DNA of 64,000 nucleotides from Microbacterium saperdae (GCF_006716345.1 NZ_VFOX01000001.1:868001-932000), one strand, 5' to 3'; numbered from the stretch's first letter, positions 45,114-53,797 are shown. Notes: generated from the letters alone by a model not told the origin. Made by a program: numbers and translations.

Positions 45114-46283
45114 GTGCTCTCATTCCCTGAAGGCTTCCTCTGGGGCGCCGCGACCGCAGCCCACCAGGTGGAGGGGAACAACACCACCAGCAACTGGTGG
45201 GCGATGGAGCATGCGCCCGGCTCGCCCATGGTGGAGCCGTCCGGCGATGCCGCCGACCACTTCCACCGCTACCCGGAGGACATGCGCCTGCTCGCGGAGG
45301 CGGGACTCAACTCCTACCGGTTCTCGGTGGAATGGGCGCGCATCGAGCCCGAGCGCGGGTTCGTCTCACGCGCCATGCTCGACCACTACCGCCGCATGAT
45401 CGACACGGCGCGCGAGAACGGCCTCGACCCGACGGTCACCCTGATGCACTTCACGGTGCCGCAGTGGTTCCAGAAGGACGGATTCTGGCGGGCGGATGAC
45501 GCGGTCGACCTGTTCGCCCGCTACGTCGAGACGGTGCTGCCGATCCTCGACGGCGTCCGTTACGTCTGCACCATCAACGAGCCGAACATCGCCGCGATGC
45601 TCGCCGGGGGAGAGGACGCGGCGAACCTCGTCGCCTTCGGCCTTCCGAATCCGGACCTCGCGGTCGCCGACACCCTGCTCGACGCGCATCACCGGGCATC
45701 GGAGATCGTGCACAGCGTCGCCGGAGCACAGGCCGGGTGGACGATCGCCACGCAGGCGTTCCACTCGACGGGGGAGCCGGGTGCGGACGAGATGCTCGCC
45801 GAGTACGGCGACCCGCGCGACCACTGGTACCTGGAGCAGTCGGCCGGCGACGACTTCGTCGGCGTGCAGGCCTACACGCGCACCTTCATCGGACCCGAGG
45901 GGCCCCGTCCGGTCAGCCCCGACGTGGAGACGACCCTCACCGGCTGGGAGTTCTATCCGGAGGCCCTCGAGCTCGGCGTCCGCAGCGCCTGGGAGCGCAG
46001 CGGAGGAGTGCCGGTGCTCGTGACCGAGAACGGCATCGCCACCGCCGACGACACCCGCCGCATCGCCTACACGCAGGGCGCGCTCGAGGGGCTGCACCGC
46101 GCGATCTCTGATGGCATCGAGGTGCGCGCCTACCAGCACTGGAGCGCACTGGACAACTACGAGTGGGCGAGCGGATTCGCGCCGACCTTCGGCCTGATCG
46201 GCTTCGATCGCGAGACGTTCGTGCGCGCGCCGAAGCCCTCTCTGGCCTGGCTGGGCGAGGTCGCACGGCGCAACGCGCTCTGA
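45114..46283 (+). CDS. Glycoside hydrolase family 1 beta-glucosidase
   Basis: A 389-residue GH1 enzyme. The start FPEGFLWGAATAAHQVEG is the family's N-terminal signature; the acid/base is E156 in TINEPN and the nucleophile is E305 in VTENG; NYEW near the C-terminus lines the sugar site. It is shorter than typical GH1 enzymes (about 440-480 residues), with loops missing rather than the catalytic core. It has no signal peptide, so it cleaves imported beta-glucosides in the cytosol. It is last in the LacI-controlled importer operon, 30 bases after the ATPase. GTG start with AAAGGAG upstream. Confidence 0.92.
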   Translation: MLSFPEGFLWGAATAAHQVEGNNTTSNWWAMEHAPGSPMVEPSGDAADHFHRYPEDMRLLAEAGLNSYRFSVEWARIEPERGFVSRAMLDHYRRMIDTARENGLDPTVTLMHFTVPQWFQKDGFWRADDAVDLFARYVETVLPILDGVRYVCTINEPNIAAMLAGGEDAANLVAFGLPNPDLAVADTLLDAHHRASEIVHSVAGAQAGWTIATQAFHSTGEPGADEMLAEYGDPRDHWYLEQSAGDDFVGVQAYTRTFIGPEGPRPVSPDVETTLTGWEFYPEALELGVRSAWERSGGVPVLVTENGIATADDTRRIAYTQGALEGLHRAISDGIEVRAYQHWSALDNYEWASGFAPTFGLIGFDRETFVRAPKPSLAWLGEVARRNAL

Positions 46284-46315
46284 ACCGGATGCTCCCGCGG
46301 CACCTCGCGCGGGGA

Positions 46316-46366
46316 TGTGCGCTTCCCTCGGCCGGATCTCCGCGATTCGGCCGAGGGAAGCGCACA
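46316..46366. terminator. Long perfect hairpin after the GH1 gene
   Basis: The 19-base arms 46316-46334 and 46348-46366 are perfectly complementary. The stem continues inward for four more pairs (one G-T), leaving a 5-base loop. The stem is GC-rich and starts TGTGCGCTTCCC. There is no T-run, so it may be a rho-independent-like barrier of the actinobacterial (I-shaped) kind, ending the glycoside operon. Confidence 0.6.
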
Positions 46367-46396
46367 AGGCCGAGCGAAGCGCGCAGGCCGAGTGGG
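46349..46396 (+). repeat. Short tandem repeat overlapping the hairpin
   Basis: The right arm of the hairpin begins a direct repeat: GGCCGAGGGAAGCGCACA (46349-46366) is followed at 46368 by GGCCGAGCGAAGCGCGCA, and at 46386 by a third, truncated GGCCGAGTGGG. Units are 18-19 bases apart with few changes. Confidence 0.55.
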
Positions 46397-46445
46397 CAAC
46401 TCCGATGAAACGGGCGCGAACGGAGCCGGGACCACGCGCCGGGGT

Positions 46446-46451
46446 TACTCT
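46446..46451 (+). promoter_or_regulatory. -10 box, leaderless promoter
   Basis: TACTCT lies 6 bases before the second of two adjacent ATG codons (46458). This decides the start in favour of 46458 over 46455. Confidence 0.4.
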
Positions 46452-46457
46452 CGGATG

Positions 46458-47999
46458 ATGACGCACGCGATCCGCACGACGCGCGGGGACCGGCTGCGGT
46501 CGGCCGCCGCCGGCCTCAGTGCGGCGGTCGTCGCCGTCGGGCTGGCCGAGCTCGTCGCGGCCGTGGTCGAGCCGAGCGCGAGCCCCTTCGCCGTGATCGG
46601 GAGCGGGCTGATCGACCTCGCGCCGAGCTGGGCGAAGGACACCGCGATCGCGCTGTTCGGAACCGGTGACAAGGCGGCGCTGATCACGGGGATCGCGCTC
46701 GTGCTCGCGGCCCTTGCGGCGGCCGCCGGCATCCTGGAGTCCTGGCGATCCGGCGTGGGCGCCGTCATCGTGGGCGGCCTCGGTGCGCTGACACTGGTTG
46801 CGGCGATGATCCGCCCGGGTGCTGGACCCTTCGCGTGGCTGCCGGGCCTCGTCGCCGCCGTCGTCGCGGTCGTCGCACTGCGACTGCTCACCCGCAGGCT
46901 GCGCCCGATCGCGGGGTTCGCCCCCGACCACGAGGACCGCCGCCGGTTCCTGCTCTGGACGGCCGGCACGGCGGCCGCGGGACTCATCGCGCTCGCGGTC
47001 GGCAATGTTGCGCGCGGCGCGACGCGGTCGATCGACGCGGTGCGCGAGGCGCTGCACCTGCCGAAGGCGGCGGCACCCGCGGCGGCGGTGCCGAGCGCGG
47101 CGGAGCTGGCCATCCCCGGGCTCGCCCCTGTCGTCACCCCGAACACGGACTTCTACCGGATCGACACCGCGCTGATCGTCCCTCGAGTCGACCCGGCCGA
47201 CTGGTCGCTGCGCATCCACGGCATGGTCGATCACGAGGTGACGGTCACGTGGGACGAGCTGCTGGCGCTGCCGATGACCGAGTCGTTCGTCACACTCGCC
47301 TGCGTGTCGAACGAGGTGGGCGGCTCCCTGATCGGCAACGCGCGCTGGTTGGGCCATCCGGTGCGTGAGCTCCTCGCGCGGGCCGGAGTGCGATCGGATG
47401 CCGACATGGTGCTCTCGACCTCCATCGACGGATTCACCGCGTCCACTCCGCTGGAGGCGCTCACGGACGATCGTGACGCGCTGCTGGCGATCGGCATGAA
47501 CGGCGAGCCGCTGCCCATCGAGCACGGATTCCCGGTGCGGATGGTCGTGCCGGGGCTCTACGGCTACGTGTCGGCGACGAAGTGGGTGACCGAGCTCGAG
47601 GTCACACGCTTCGACCGTGCGATGGGGTACTGGACCCCACGAGGGTGGTCCGATCACGGCCCGATCAAGCTGCAGTCGCGCATCGACGTCCCCCGAGGCG
47701 GCCGCGTGATCGAGGCCGGCGATTCCGTGATCGCGGGGATGGCCTGGCAGCAGCACGTCGGCATCGCCGGCGTCGAGGTCCGTGTCGACGGCGGGCCGTG
47801 GCGCTCCGCCGATCTCGCGGCGCCGATCTCGGCCGACACGTGGGTGCAGTGGAGCATGCCGTGGGCGGCCGAGAGCGGCAGCCACACGATCGAGTGCCGC
47901 GCCCTGAGCGTCGACGGCGACACGCAGGTCGAGCAGCAGGCGCCTCCGGCTCCCGATGGTGCGCAGGGCTGGCACCGCGTCGACGTGACCGTGGACTGA
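46458..47999 (+). CDS. Membrane-anchored molybdopterin-dependent oxidoreductase (sulfite oxidase family)
   Basis: A 513-residue protein. Residues 1-150 contain about four membrane helices. Around residue 161 comes RRRFLLWTAGTAAAGLIAL, a Tat-like RR segment plus another helix. From about 215 onward it is the sulfite-oxidase-type molybdopterin domain with Mo-ligand Cys282 in FVTLACVSNEVGG, and YGYVSATKWVTELEVTRF. The C-terminus has the dimerisation Mo-co domain (GMAWQQHVGIAGVEVRVDGGPW). The catalytic domain would face outward. No heme or quinone-partner gene is adjacent, so the electron acceptor and substrate are unknown. Confidence 0.87.
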   Translation: MTHAIRTTRGDRLRSAAAGLSAAVVAVGLAELVAAVVEPSASPFAVIGSGLIDLAPSWAKDTAIALFGTGDKAALITGIALVLAALAAAAGILESWRSGVGAVIVGGLGALTLVAAMIRPGAGPFAWLPGLVAAVVAVVALRLLTRRLRPIAGFAPDHEDRRRFLLWTAGTAAAGLIALAVGNVARGATRSIDAVREALHLPKAAAPAAAVPSAAELAIPGLAPVVTPNTDFYRIDTALIVPRVDPADWSLRIHGMVDHEVTVTWDELLALPMTESFVTLACVSNEVGGSLIGNARWLGHPVRELLARAGVRSDADMVLSTSIDGFTASTPLEALTDDRDALLAIGMNGEPLPIEHGFPVRMVVPGLYGYVSATKWVTELEVTRFDRAMGYWTPRGWSDHGPIKLQSRIDVPRGGRVIEAGDSVIAGMAWQQHVGIAGVEVRVDGGPWRSADLAAPISADTWVQWSMPWAAESGSHTIECRALSVDGDTQVEQQAPPAPDGAQGWHRVDVTVD

Positions 48000-48050
48000 G
48001 TGCCGGTCGTGATCGTTTCCGGGCGGCGTAACCAGTCCCTCCATCCCACC

Positions 48051-48056
48051 TAGAAT
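48051..48056 (+). promoter_or_regulatory. -10 box, leaderless promoter of metG
   Basis: TAGAAT, one of the best -10 matches in the window, lies 7 bases before the ATG at 48064. Confidence 0.5.
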
Positions 48057-48063
48057 TGTCCCC

Positions 48064-49641
48064 ATGCCCGCAGGCGAATCGTTCTACATCACCACGCCCA
48101 TCTACTACCCCTCCGATGTGCCGCACATCGGTCACGGGTACACGACGGTGGCCGTCGACACGCTCGCGCGTTGGCACCGCCAGGCGGGCGATGACACCTG
48201 GATGCTGACGGGCACCGACGAGCACGGTCAGAAGATGCTGCGGGCCGCGGCGGCGAACGGCGTGACCCCGCAGGAGTGGGTCGACAAGCTCGTCACCGAG
48301 AGCTGGTTCCCCCAGCTGGAGACCCTCGACGTCGCCAACGACGATTTCATCCGCACCACGCAGGAGCGCCACGAGACGAACGTGCAGACGTTCTTCCAGC
48401 GGCTCTACGACCGCGGCTACATCTACGCGGGCGAGTACGAGGCGCTCTACTGTGTGGGCTGCGAGGAGTTCAAGCCGGAGTCCGAGATCGTCGACGGCAC
48501 CGGACCCTTCGAAGGCCTCAAGGTGTGCGCGATCCACTCCAAGCCACTCGAGCTGCTGCAGGAGAAGAACTACTTCTTCAAGCTCAGCGAGTTCCAGGAC
48601 CGCCTGCTCGAGCTCTACAAGACCCAGCCCGATTTCGTGCGCCCCGATTCGGCGCGCAACGAGGTCGTCTCCTTCGTGAGCCAGGGTCTCAAGGACCTCT
48701 CCATCTCGCGCTCCACCTTCGACTGGGGCATCCCGCTGCCGTGGGACGAGTCGCACGTCATCTACGTGTGGGTCGACGCACTGCTGAACTACGCCACCGC
48801 GGTCGGCTACGGCTCCGACGAGGAGACCTTCGCGCGCCGGTGGCCCGCCTACCATGTGGTGGGCAAGGACATCCTGCGCTTCCACGCCGTCATCTGGCCG
48901 GCACTGCTGATGGCCGCAGGTCTCGATGTGCCCAAGGGCGTCTTCGCGCATGGCTGGCTGCTGGTCGGCGGCGAGAAGATGTCGAAGTCGAAGCTCACCG
49001 GCATCGCGCCGACCGAGATCACCGACGTCTTCGGCTCGGATGCCTACCGCTTCTACTTCCTCTCGGCGATCGCCTTCGGGCAGGACGGCTCCTTCTCCTG
49101 GGAGGACCTCTCCGCGCGGTATCAGGCGGAGCTCGCCAACGGCTTCGGCAACCTCGCATCCCGGACCACCGCGATGATCGAGAAGTACTTCGAGGGCATC
49201 GTGCCCCCGGCCGCCGAGTACACCGAGCAGGACCTCGCGATCCAGAAGATCGTGGCGGATGCCGCAGCGAACGCGGATGCCGCCGTCGAGCAGTTCCGCA
49301 TCGACGAGGCCATCGCCGCGATCTGGAAGATCGTCGATGCGCTCAACGGCTACATCACCGAGAACGAGCCGTGGGCTCTGGCGCGCGACGAGGACAACCG
49401 CGCGCGCCTCGGGACCGTGCTGTACACGTGCGCGGAGGGACTGCGCGCGCTCGCCGTGCTGCTGTCGCCCGTGATGCCGCAGGCCACCGAGAAGCTGTGG
49501 CACGCGCTCGGCGCCGTCGCGAGCCTCGGGCGTCTGCAGGACCAGCCGATCCGCGAGGCCGGAGCCTGGGGTGCGCTGCGCCCTGGTGCCAGCGTCAACG
49601 GACTCGCTCCGCTGTTCCCGCGGGTGGAGTCCGCCGTCTGA
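48064..49641 (+). CDS. metG: Methionyl-tRNA synthetase
   Basis: A 525-residue class I aminoacyl-tRNA synthetase. The HIGH motif appears as HIGH at residues 21-24 and KMSKS at 305-309. YITTPIYYPSDVPHIGHGYT, LTGTDEHGQK and HVVGKDILRFH are MetRS-specific. A partial zinc-knuckle-like CVGC...C is present near residues 129-157. There is no C-terminal tRNA-binding extension, as is usual in actinobacteria. It charges tRNA-Met in the cytosol. tatD follows after 3 bases. Confidence 0.96.
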   Translation: MPAGESFYITTPIYYPSDVPHIGHGYTTVAVDTLARWHRQAGDDTWMLTGTDEHGQKMLRAAAANGVTPQEWVDKLVTESWFPQLETLDVANDDFIRTTQERHETNVQTFFQRLYDRGYIYAGEYEALYCVGCEEFKPESEIVDGTGPFEGLKVCAIHSKPLELLQEKNYFFKLSEFQDRLLELYKTQPDFVRPDSARNEVVSFVSQGLKDLSISRSTFDWGIPLPWDESHVIYVWVDALLNYATAVGYGSDEETFARRWPAYHVVGKDILRFHAVIWPALLMAAGLDVPKGVFAHGWLLVGGEKMSKSKLTGIAPTEITDVFGSDAYRFYFLSAIAFGQDGSFSWEDLSARYQAELANGFGNLASRTTAMIEKYFEGIVPPAAEYTEQDLAIQKIVADAAANADAAVEQFRIDEAIAAIWKIVDALNGYITENEPWALARDEDNRARLGTVLYTCAEGLRALAVLLSPVMPQATEKLWHALGAVASLGRLQDQPIREAGAWGALRPGASVNGLAPLFPRVESAV

Positions 49642-49644
49642 GCC

Positions 49645-50523
49645 ATGGCGGACACCTACGTGCGTGAGCGTTCGGGCGACGGACGCAAGGATCTGCGCTA
49701 CCCGGCGGCTCCCGAGCCGTTGCGTGTGCCGGTCTACGACAATCACGCGCATCTGGAGATCCTCGACGGTGACGATCCGCTCTCCCTGACCGAGCAGCTC
49801 GACCGGGCCGCGGAGGTGGGCATCGCGGGCGTCATCCAGGCATCCGGTGACATCGAGTCGTCGCGCTGGGCCGTGGAGGCGGCAGCGTCGGATTCGCGGG
49901 TGCTCGCCGCCGTGGCGATCCATCCCAACGACGCGCCGACCTACGCCGAGGCGGGACGGCTCGACGAAGCGATCGCCGTGATCGACGAGCTCGCCGCGCA
50001 CCCGCGCGCCCGGGCGATCGGTGAGACCGGTCTCGACTTCTTCCGCACGGAGCCCGAACGGCGGGCACCGCAGTTCGAGTCGTTCGAAGCGCACATCGCG
50101 CTGGCGAAGAAGCACGGCATCGCCATGCAGATCCACGACCGCGACGCGCATGAGGCGGTGCTGGAGACCCTGACGCGTGTCGGAGCGCCCGAGCGCACCG
50201 TGTTCCACTGCTTCTCCGGAGACGACGTGATGGCGCGTCTCTGCGCGGATGCCGGATATCACCTGTCCTTCGCCGGCAACGTGACGTTCAAGAACGCGCA
50301 GAACCTGCGTGATGCCCTGCAGGTCACGCCGCTGGACCGCATCCTGGTCGAGACCGACGCGCCGTTCCTCACGCCGGTTCCGCTGCGAGGACGGCCGAAC
50401 GCACCCTACCTGGTGCCGATCACGGTGCGGTTCATGGCGGCGGAGCTCGGGATCGAGGTCGACGAGCTCGCGGCACAGATCGCCGCGAACACGCTGCGGG
50501 TCTACGGTTCCTTCGACGCCTGA
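49645..50523 (+). CDS. tatD: TatD family metal-dependent DNase
   Basis: A 292-residue hydrolase. Metal ligands are seen in [35 protein letters not shown] and [10 protein letters not shown]. TatD enzymes are 3'-5' exonucleases acting on DNA, linked to repair. It follows metG directly, the conserved actinobacterial order metG-tatD-(rpfB)-rsmA-ispE. Its last 22 bases overlap a minus-strand remnant of a transporter gene. Confidence 0.93.
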   Translation: MADTYVRERSGDGRKDLRYPAAPEPLRVPVYDNHAHLEILDGDDPLSLTEQLDRAAEVGIAGVIQASGDIESSRWAVEAAASDSRVLAAVAIHPNDAPTYAEAGRLDEAIAVIDELAAHPRARAIGETGLDFFRTEPERRAPQFESFEAHIALAKKHGIAMQIHDRDAHEAVLETLTRVGAPERTVFHCFSGDDVMARLCADAGYHLSFAGNVTFKNAQNLRDALQVTPLDRILVETDAPFLTPVPLRGRPNAPYLVPITVRFMAAELGIEVDELAAQIAANTLRVYGSFDA

Positions 50524-50663
50524 CTCTCGTCGGGCATCGGTTCGCTGACGGGTGCCGCACTCACGATCTGCGAGATCGGCTTCCAGACGAAGAGCAGGGT
50601 CAGCGCCGCGCCGACGAAGGCGAACCACCACGGGCCGGTGAGGCCCCACACTTCGGCGATCAC
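50502..50663 (-). pseudogene. Remnant of an MFS transporter (C-terminal end only)
   Basis: A 53-codon reading frame translates to [18 protein letters not shown], then [15 protein letters not shown] and a short polar tail. This is the pattern of the last transmembrane helix of a DHA-type major facilitator. An in-frame TAG lies just upstream of the first codons shown, and no other transporter sequence is seen between it and rsmA. It is therefore a decayed 3' end. In mycobacteria and relatives this slot between tatD and rsmA holds rpfB; here neither rpfB nor an intact gene is present. Confidence 0.6.
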
Positions 50664-50744
50664 ATCGCCCTACGCCTTCGGCATCCGTCCACAGCAGTAG
50701 CGGCCTCGGACACGGCGGTGCCGAGCGGGTCGCCGCGCATAGGC

Positions 50745-50750
50745 GAGAAT
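50745..50750 (+). promoter_or_regulatory. -10-like box upstream of rsmA
   Basis: GAGAAT lies 6 bases before the ATG at 50757, separated by six G residues that could instead act as a close ribosome site. Leaderless spacing fits, but the first base of the hexamer is off consensus. Confidence 0.3.
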
Positions 50751-50756
50751 GGGGGG

Positions 50757-51626
50757 ATGACCGTCACCCTGCTCGGCGCCACCGAGATCCGCCGCCTCGC
50801 CGCCGAGCTCGACGTCACCCCCACCAAGAAGCTCGGCCAGAACTTCGTGGTCGACGCGAACACCGTGCGCAAGATCGTGCATGCGGCCCGGGTGCAGCCG
50901 GGGGAGCGCGTGGTCGAGGTCGGACCAGGGCTCGGATCGCTCACGCTCGCGATCCTGGAGGCCGGGGCCGCGGTCACCGCCGTCGAGATCGATCATCGCC
51001 TGGCCGCACGCCTCGCGCAGACCGTGGTCGAGCACGGCGTCGCGCCCGAGATGCTGACGGTCGTCGATGCCGACGCGCTGCGCATCACTGAGCTCCCCGG
51101 CGAGCCCACGGTGCTGGTCGCGAACCTCCCGTACAACGTCTCCGTCCCGGTGCTGCTCCACTTCCTCGAGAACTTCGACTACCTGCAGCGCGGTGTGGTG
51201 ATGGTGCAGGCGGAGGTCGCCGAACGCCTCGCCGCGAAGCCCGGCTCGAAGATCTACGGCTCTCCGAGTGTGAAGGCCGCGTGGTACGGAGAGTGGAAGC
51301 TCTCCGGCACCGTGTCCCGTCAGGTGTTCTGGCCGGTGCCGAACGTCGACAGCCTGCTGGTCGGGTTCGATCGATCAGAGGGCGAGCGCGGCAGTGAGGA
51401 CGAGCGTCGCCGCACGTTCCGGATCGTCGATGCCGCCTTCAACCAGCGTCGCAAGATGCTCCGTCAGGCGCTGTCCGGCATCTTCGGCAGCTCGGCGGCG
51501 GCATCCGAAGTGCTGATCGCGGCGGGCGTGGCACCCACTGCGCGCGGCGAAGACCTCACGGTCGAGGACTATCAGCGCATCGCCCAGCACGCCGGATCGA
51601 TCGATGAGGTGGGCATCACCGGCTAA
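50757..51626 (+). CDS. rsmA: 16S rRNA dimethyladenosine transferase RsmA (KsgA)
   Basis: A 289-residue SAM-dependent methyltransferase. [10 protein letters not shown] near the N-terminus, the SAM loop [10 protein letters not shown], and the catalytic motif NLPYN at 123-127 are diagnostic. It dimethylates A1518 and A1519 in helix 45 of 16S rRNA during 30S assembly. The ATG at 50757 is chosen; an upstream ATG at 50718 would add unconserved residues. Confidence 0.96.
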   Translation: MTVTLLGATEIRRLAAELDVTPTKKLGQNFVVDANTVRKIVHAARVQPGERVVEVGPGLGSLTLAILEAGAAVTAVEIDHRLAARLAQTVVEHGVAPEMLTVVDADALRITELPGEPTVLVANLPYNVSVPVLLHFLENFDYLQRGVVMVQAEVAERLAAKPGSKIYGSPSVKAAWYGEWKLSGTVSRQVFWPVPNVDSLLVGFDRSEGERGSEDERRRTFRIVDAAFNQRRKMLRQALSGIFGSSAAASEVLIAAGVAPTARGEDLTVEDYQRIAQHAGSIDEVGITG

Positions 51627-51629
51627 TCT
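51624..51629 (+). promoter_or_regulatory. -10 box, leaderless promoter
   Basis: TAATCT lies 6 bases before the GTG at 51636. It overlaps the rsmA stop codon (TAA 51624-51626), so the reductase can be expressed independently of rsmA. Confidence 0.4.
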
Positions 51630-51635
51630 GGCACG

Positions 51636-52703
51636 GTGACCGAGTCTTCGCGCTTCAGCCCCGATGTCCCCGAGCTGCACCGTCCGTACACCGCGGACGA
51701 GAGCCGCTACCAGCAGTTCGCCTATCGCCAGGTCGGCTCGTCGGGCCTGTATCTGCCGCCGATCTCGCTCGGACTGTGGTGGAACTTCGGCGACAACATC
51801 CCGCTCGACAACCAGCGCGCACTGTTGCGCCACGCCTTCGACCATGGCATCACGCACTTCGATCTGGCGAACAACTACGGTCCGCCCTACGGGTCGGCGG
51901 AGAAGAACTTCGGACGCATCTTCGCGGAGGACTTCCGTCCCTATCGCGACGAGCTCATCATCTCGTCGAAGGCCGGCTGGGACATGTGGCCCGGTCCCTA
52001 CGGCGACTTCGCCAGCCGCAAGTACATCCTCGCGAGCGCGGAGCAGTCGCTGACCCGCATGGGCCTGGACTACGTCGACATCTTCTACTCCCACCGGGTC
52101 GACCCCGTGACCCCGATCGCCGAGACCGTGGCAGCGCTCGACGCCCTGGTCCGCCAGGGCAAGGCCCTCTATGTCGGGATCTCCTCGTACAGCGCGGAGC
52201 GTACGGAAGAGGCCGTCGCGGTCGCCGAGGAGCTCGGAACGCCGCTCATCATCCACCAGCCCGCGTATTCGATCCTCAACCGCTGGGTCGAGGACGGGCT
52301 GACCGACACCCTGCAGGCGCACGGTCTGGGCGCCATCGCCTTCACTCCGCTGGCGCAGGGGCTGCTGACCGACAAGTACCTCGGCGACGGCACCGCCGAC
52401 CGCGCACAGCAGCGCGGATCGCTGCCGGACGGACCGCTGACCGATGAGGCCGTGCAGACGCTGCGATCGCTCAACGAGGTCGCCCGCGAGCGCGGGCAGT
52501 CCCTCGCGCAGCTCGCGCTGCAGTGGACGCTGCGCAACCCGGTCGTCGCCTCGGCGTTGATCGGTGCCTCGCGTCCCGCGCAGCTGGACGAGAACATCGC
52601 GGCGGTCGACGGACCCGCGTTCACGAGCGAGGAGCTCGCCCGCATCGATGAGCTCTCGGGGGCCATCGACGTGAACCTGTGGGCGAAGTCCTCGGAGCTG
52701 TGA
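51636..52703 (+). CDS. Aldo/keto reductase (YghZ / L-glyceraldehyde 3-phosphate reductase-like)
   Basis: A 355-residue NADPH-dependent reductase of the AKR14/Kv-beta-like group. The tetrad is D76 and Y81 in HFDLANNYG, K112 in ISSKAGWD and H153 in FYSHRVD. PPYGSAEKNFGRI and WDMWPGPYGDFASRKYI are typical of YghZ proteins, which reduce L-glyceraldehyde 3-phosphate and methylglyoxal. It is inserted between rsmA and ispE. GTG start at leaderless spacing. Confidence 0.9.
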   Translation: MTESSRFSPDVPELHRPYTADESRYQQFAYRQVGSSGLYLPPISLGLWWNFGDNIPLDNQRALLRHAFDHGITHFDLANNYGPPYGSAEKNFGRIFAEDFRPYRDELIISSKAGWDMWPGPYGDFASRKYILASAEQSLTRMGLDYVDIFYSHRVDPVTPIAETVAALDALVRQGKALYVGISSYSAERTEEAVAVAEELGTPLIIHQPAYSILNRWVEDGLTDTLQAHGLGAIAFTPLAQGLLTDKYLGDGTADRAQQRGSLPDGPLTDEAVQTLRSLNEVARERGQSLAQLALQWTLRNPVVASALIGASRPAQLDENIAAVDGPAFTSEELARIDELSGAIDVNLWAKSSEL

Positions 52704-52716
52704 CGGGCATCCGATC

Positions 52717-53649
52717 ATGAGCCTCGCCGCGTCGACCGAGTCCGTGCATGTGCGCGCGCCGGGCAAGATCAATGTCTATCTGGGAGTGGGCGGTCGTCAC
52801 GACGACGGCTATCACGCGCTCGCGACGGTCTTCCAGGCGGTGTCGCTCTACGAGGATGTGATCGCACGCCATGCGGATGACTTCTCGCTCACGGTCTCCG
52901 GCGCCGACGATGTCGACGACGTGCCCTTGGACGACCGCAATCTCGCGATGCGCGCCGCGAAGCTCCTGGCCGCGGCGACCGAGTATCCCGGCGGCGTCGC
53001 GCTCGAGATCCGCAAGAGGGTCCCGGTCGCCGGGGGCATGGGCGGTGGCTCGGCGGATGCCGCGGCGGCGCTCGTCGCGTGCGATGCGCTGTGGGGCACC
53101 GGCCTGTCGGCCGCGCGGATGCATGAGCTCGCTTCTCGGCTCGGCGCGGATGTGCCGTTCGCGCTGCACGGCGGCACAGCCGTCGGAACGGGACGGGGCG
53201 ATCAGCTCAACCCTGCCCTGGCGCGTGGGCGGTTCGACTGGGTGCTCGTGACGAGCGAACACGGCCTCTCGACGCCGGTGGTCTACGGGCGGCTGGATAC
53301 GTTGCGCGAGGAGGAGGGCGCACTCGCCGACGATCCGCCGCTGTCGCTCGACGTGCCGATCCCCGTGCTTCAGGCGCTGCGCTCCGGCGACCCTGGGCAA
53401 TTGGCGGAAACTCTCTACAACGACCTGCAGGCGGCCGCGCTGTTCGAGCGGCCCGACCTGGCACAGACGATCGACATCGGAATCCGCGCCGGCGCTCTGC
53501 AGGGCATCGTCTCGGGCTCCGGCCCCACGATCGCGCTCCTGTGCGCCGATCCCGAAGTCGCGCAGGATGTGCAGACGGCACTGCGGCGGTCCGGGCAGGA
53601 AGCGCTGCATGTGCACGGCCCGGTGCCGGGCGCTCGCATCATCGTGTGA
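52717..53649 (+). CDS. ispE: 4-diphosphocytidyl-2-C-methyl-D-erythritol kinase
   Basis: A 310-residue GHMP kinase. APGKINVYLGVGGRHDDGYH at the N-terminus is the IspE signature; the ATP-binding glycine loop GGMGGGS is at residues 106-112; GSGPTIALL is near the C-terminus. It phosphorylates CDP-methylerythritol in the non-mevalonate isoprenoid pathway. It lies 13 bases after the reductase gene and is the end of the metG-ispE block. Confidence 0.96.
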   Translation: MSLAASTESVHVRAPGKINVYLGVGGRHDDGYHALATVFQAVSLYEDVIARHADDFSLTVSGADDVDDVPLDDRNLAMRAAKLLAAATEYPGGVALEIRKRVPVAGGMGGGSADAAAALVACDALWGTGLSAARMHELASRLGADVPFALHGGTAVGTGRGDQLNPALARGRFDWVLVTSEHGLSTPVVYGRLDTLREEEGALADDPPLSLDVPIPVLQALRSGDPGQLAETLYNDLQAAALFERPDLAQTIDIGIRAGALQGIVSGSGPTIALLCADPEVAQDVQTALRRSGQEALHVHGPVPGARIIV

Positions 53650-53676
53650 CGCACGACGGGAGTCGAAGCGGGCAGC

Positions 53677-53718
53677 CCCTCTCGAGTCATCCGGTTCCCC
53701 AACCGGTACTCGAGAGGG
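53677..53718. terminator. Long two-part hairpin after ispE
   Basis: Outer arms CCCTCTCGAGT (53677-53687) and ACTCGAGAGGG (53708-53718) and inner arms CCGGTT (53691-53696) and AACCGG (53701-53706) are perfectly complementary, with a cat/t asymmetric bulge and a CCCC loop. It probably ends the metG-ispE transcript. No T-run follows. The 79 bases between it and the next gene's stop hold nothing I recognise. Confidence 0.6.
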
Positions 53719-53797
53719 TGCTCACCACAAGGGACGTGGCTGCTCTGCCTCACTGCGTTCGGCTTCGCACCCCAGATGCTCTGCCTTGTAGCCCCAG

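Noticed and set aside
45366..50649. Very long minus-strand open frames (about 899 and 994 codons) opposite GH1, molybdoenzyme, metG and tatD
   Set aside because: They are Arg/Gly/His-rich, lack domain signatures, and lie antisense to well-supported genes; this is the usual effect of high-GC third positions.
50718..50756. Upstream ATG for rsmA
   Set aside because: The extra 13 residues are not conserved in RsmA; the second ATG has the better upstream signal.
53645..53725. Possible tRNA because of a TTCGACT-like T-loop on the minus strand after ispE
   Set aside because: The bases flanking the loop do not pair as a T-stem, and no anticodon arm or acceptor stem can be built; the region is a simple two-part hairpin.
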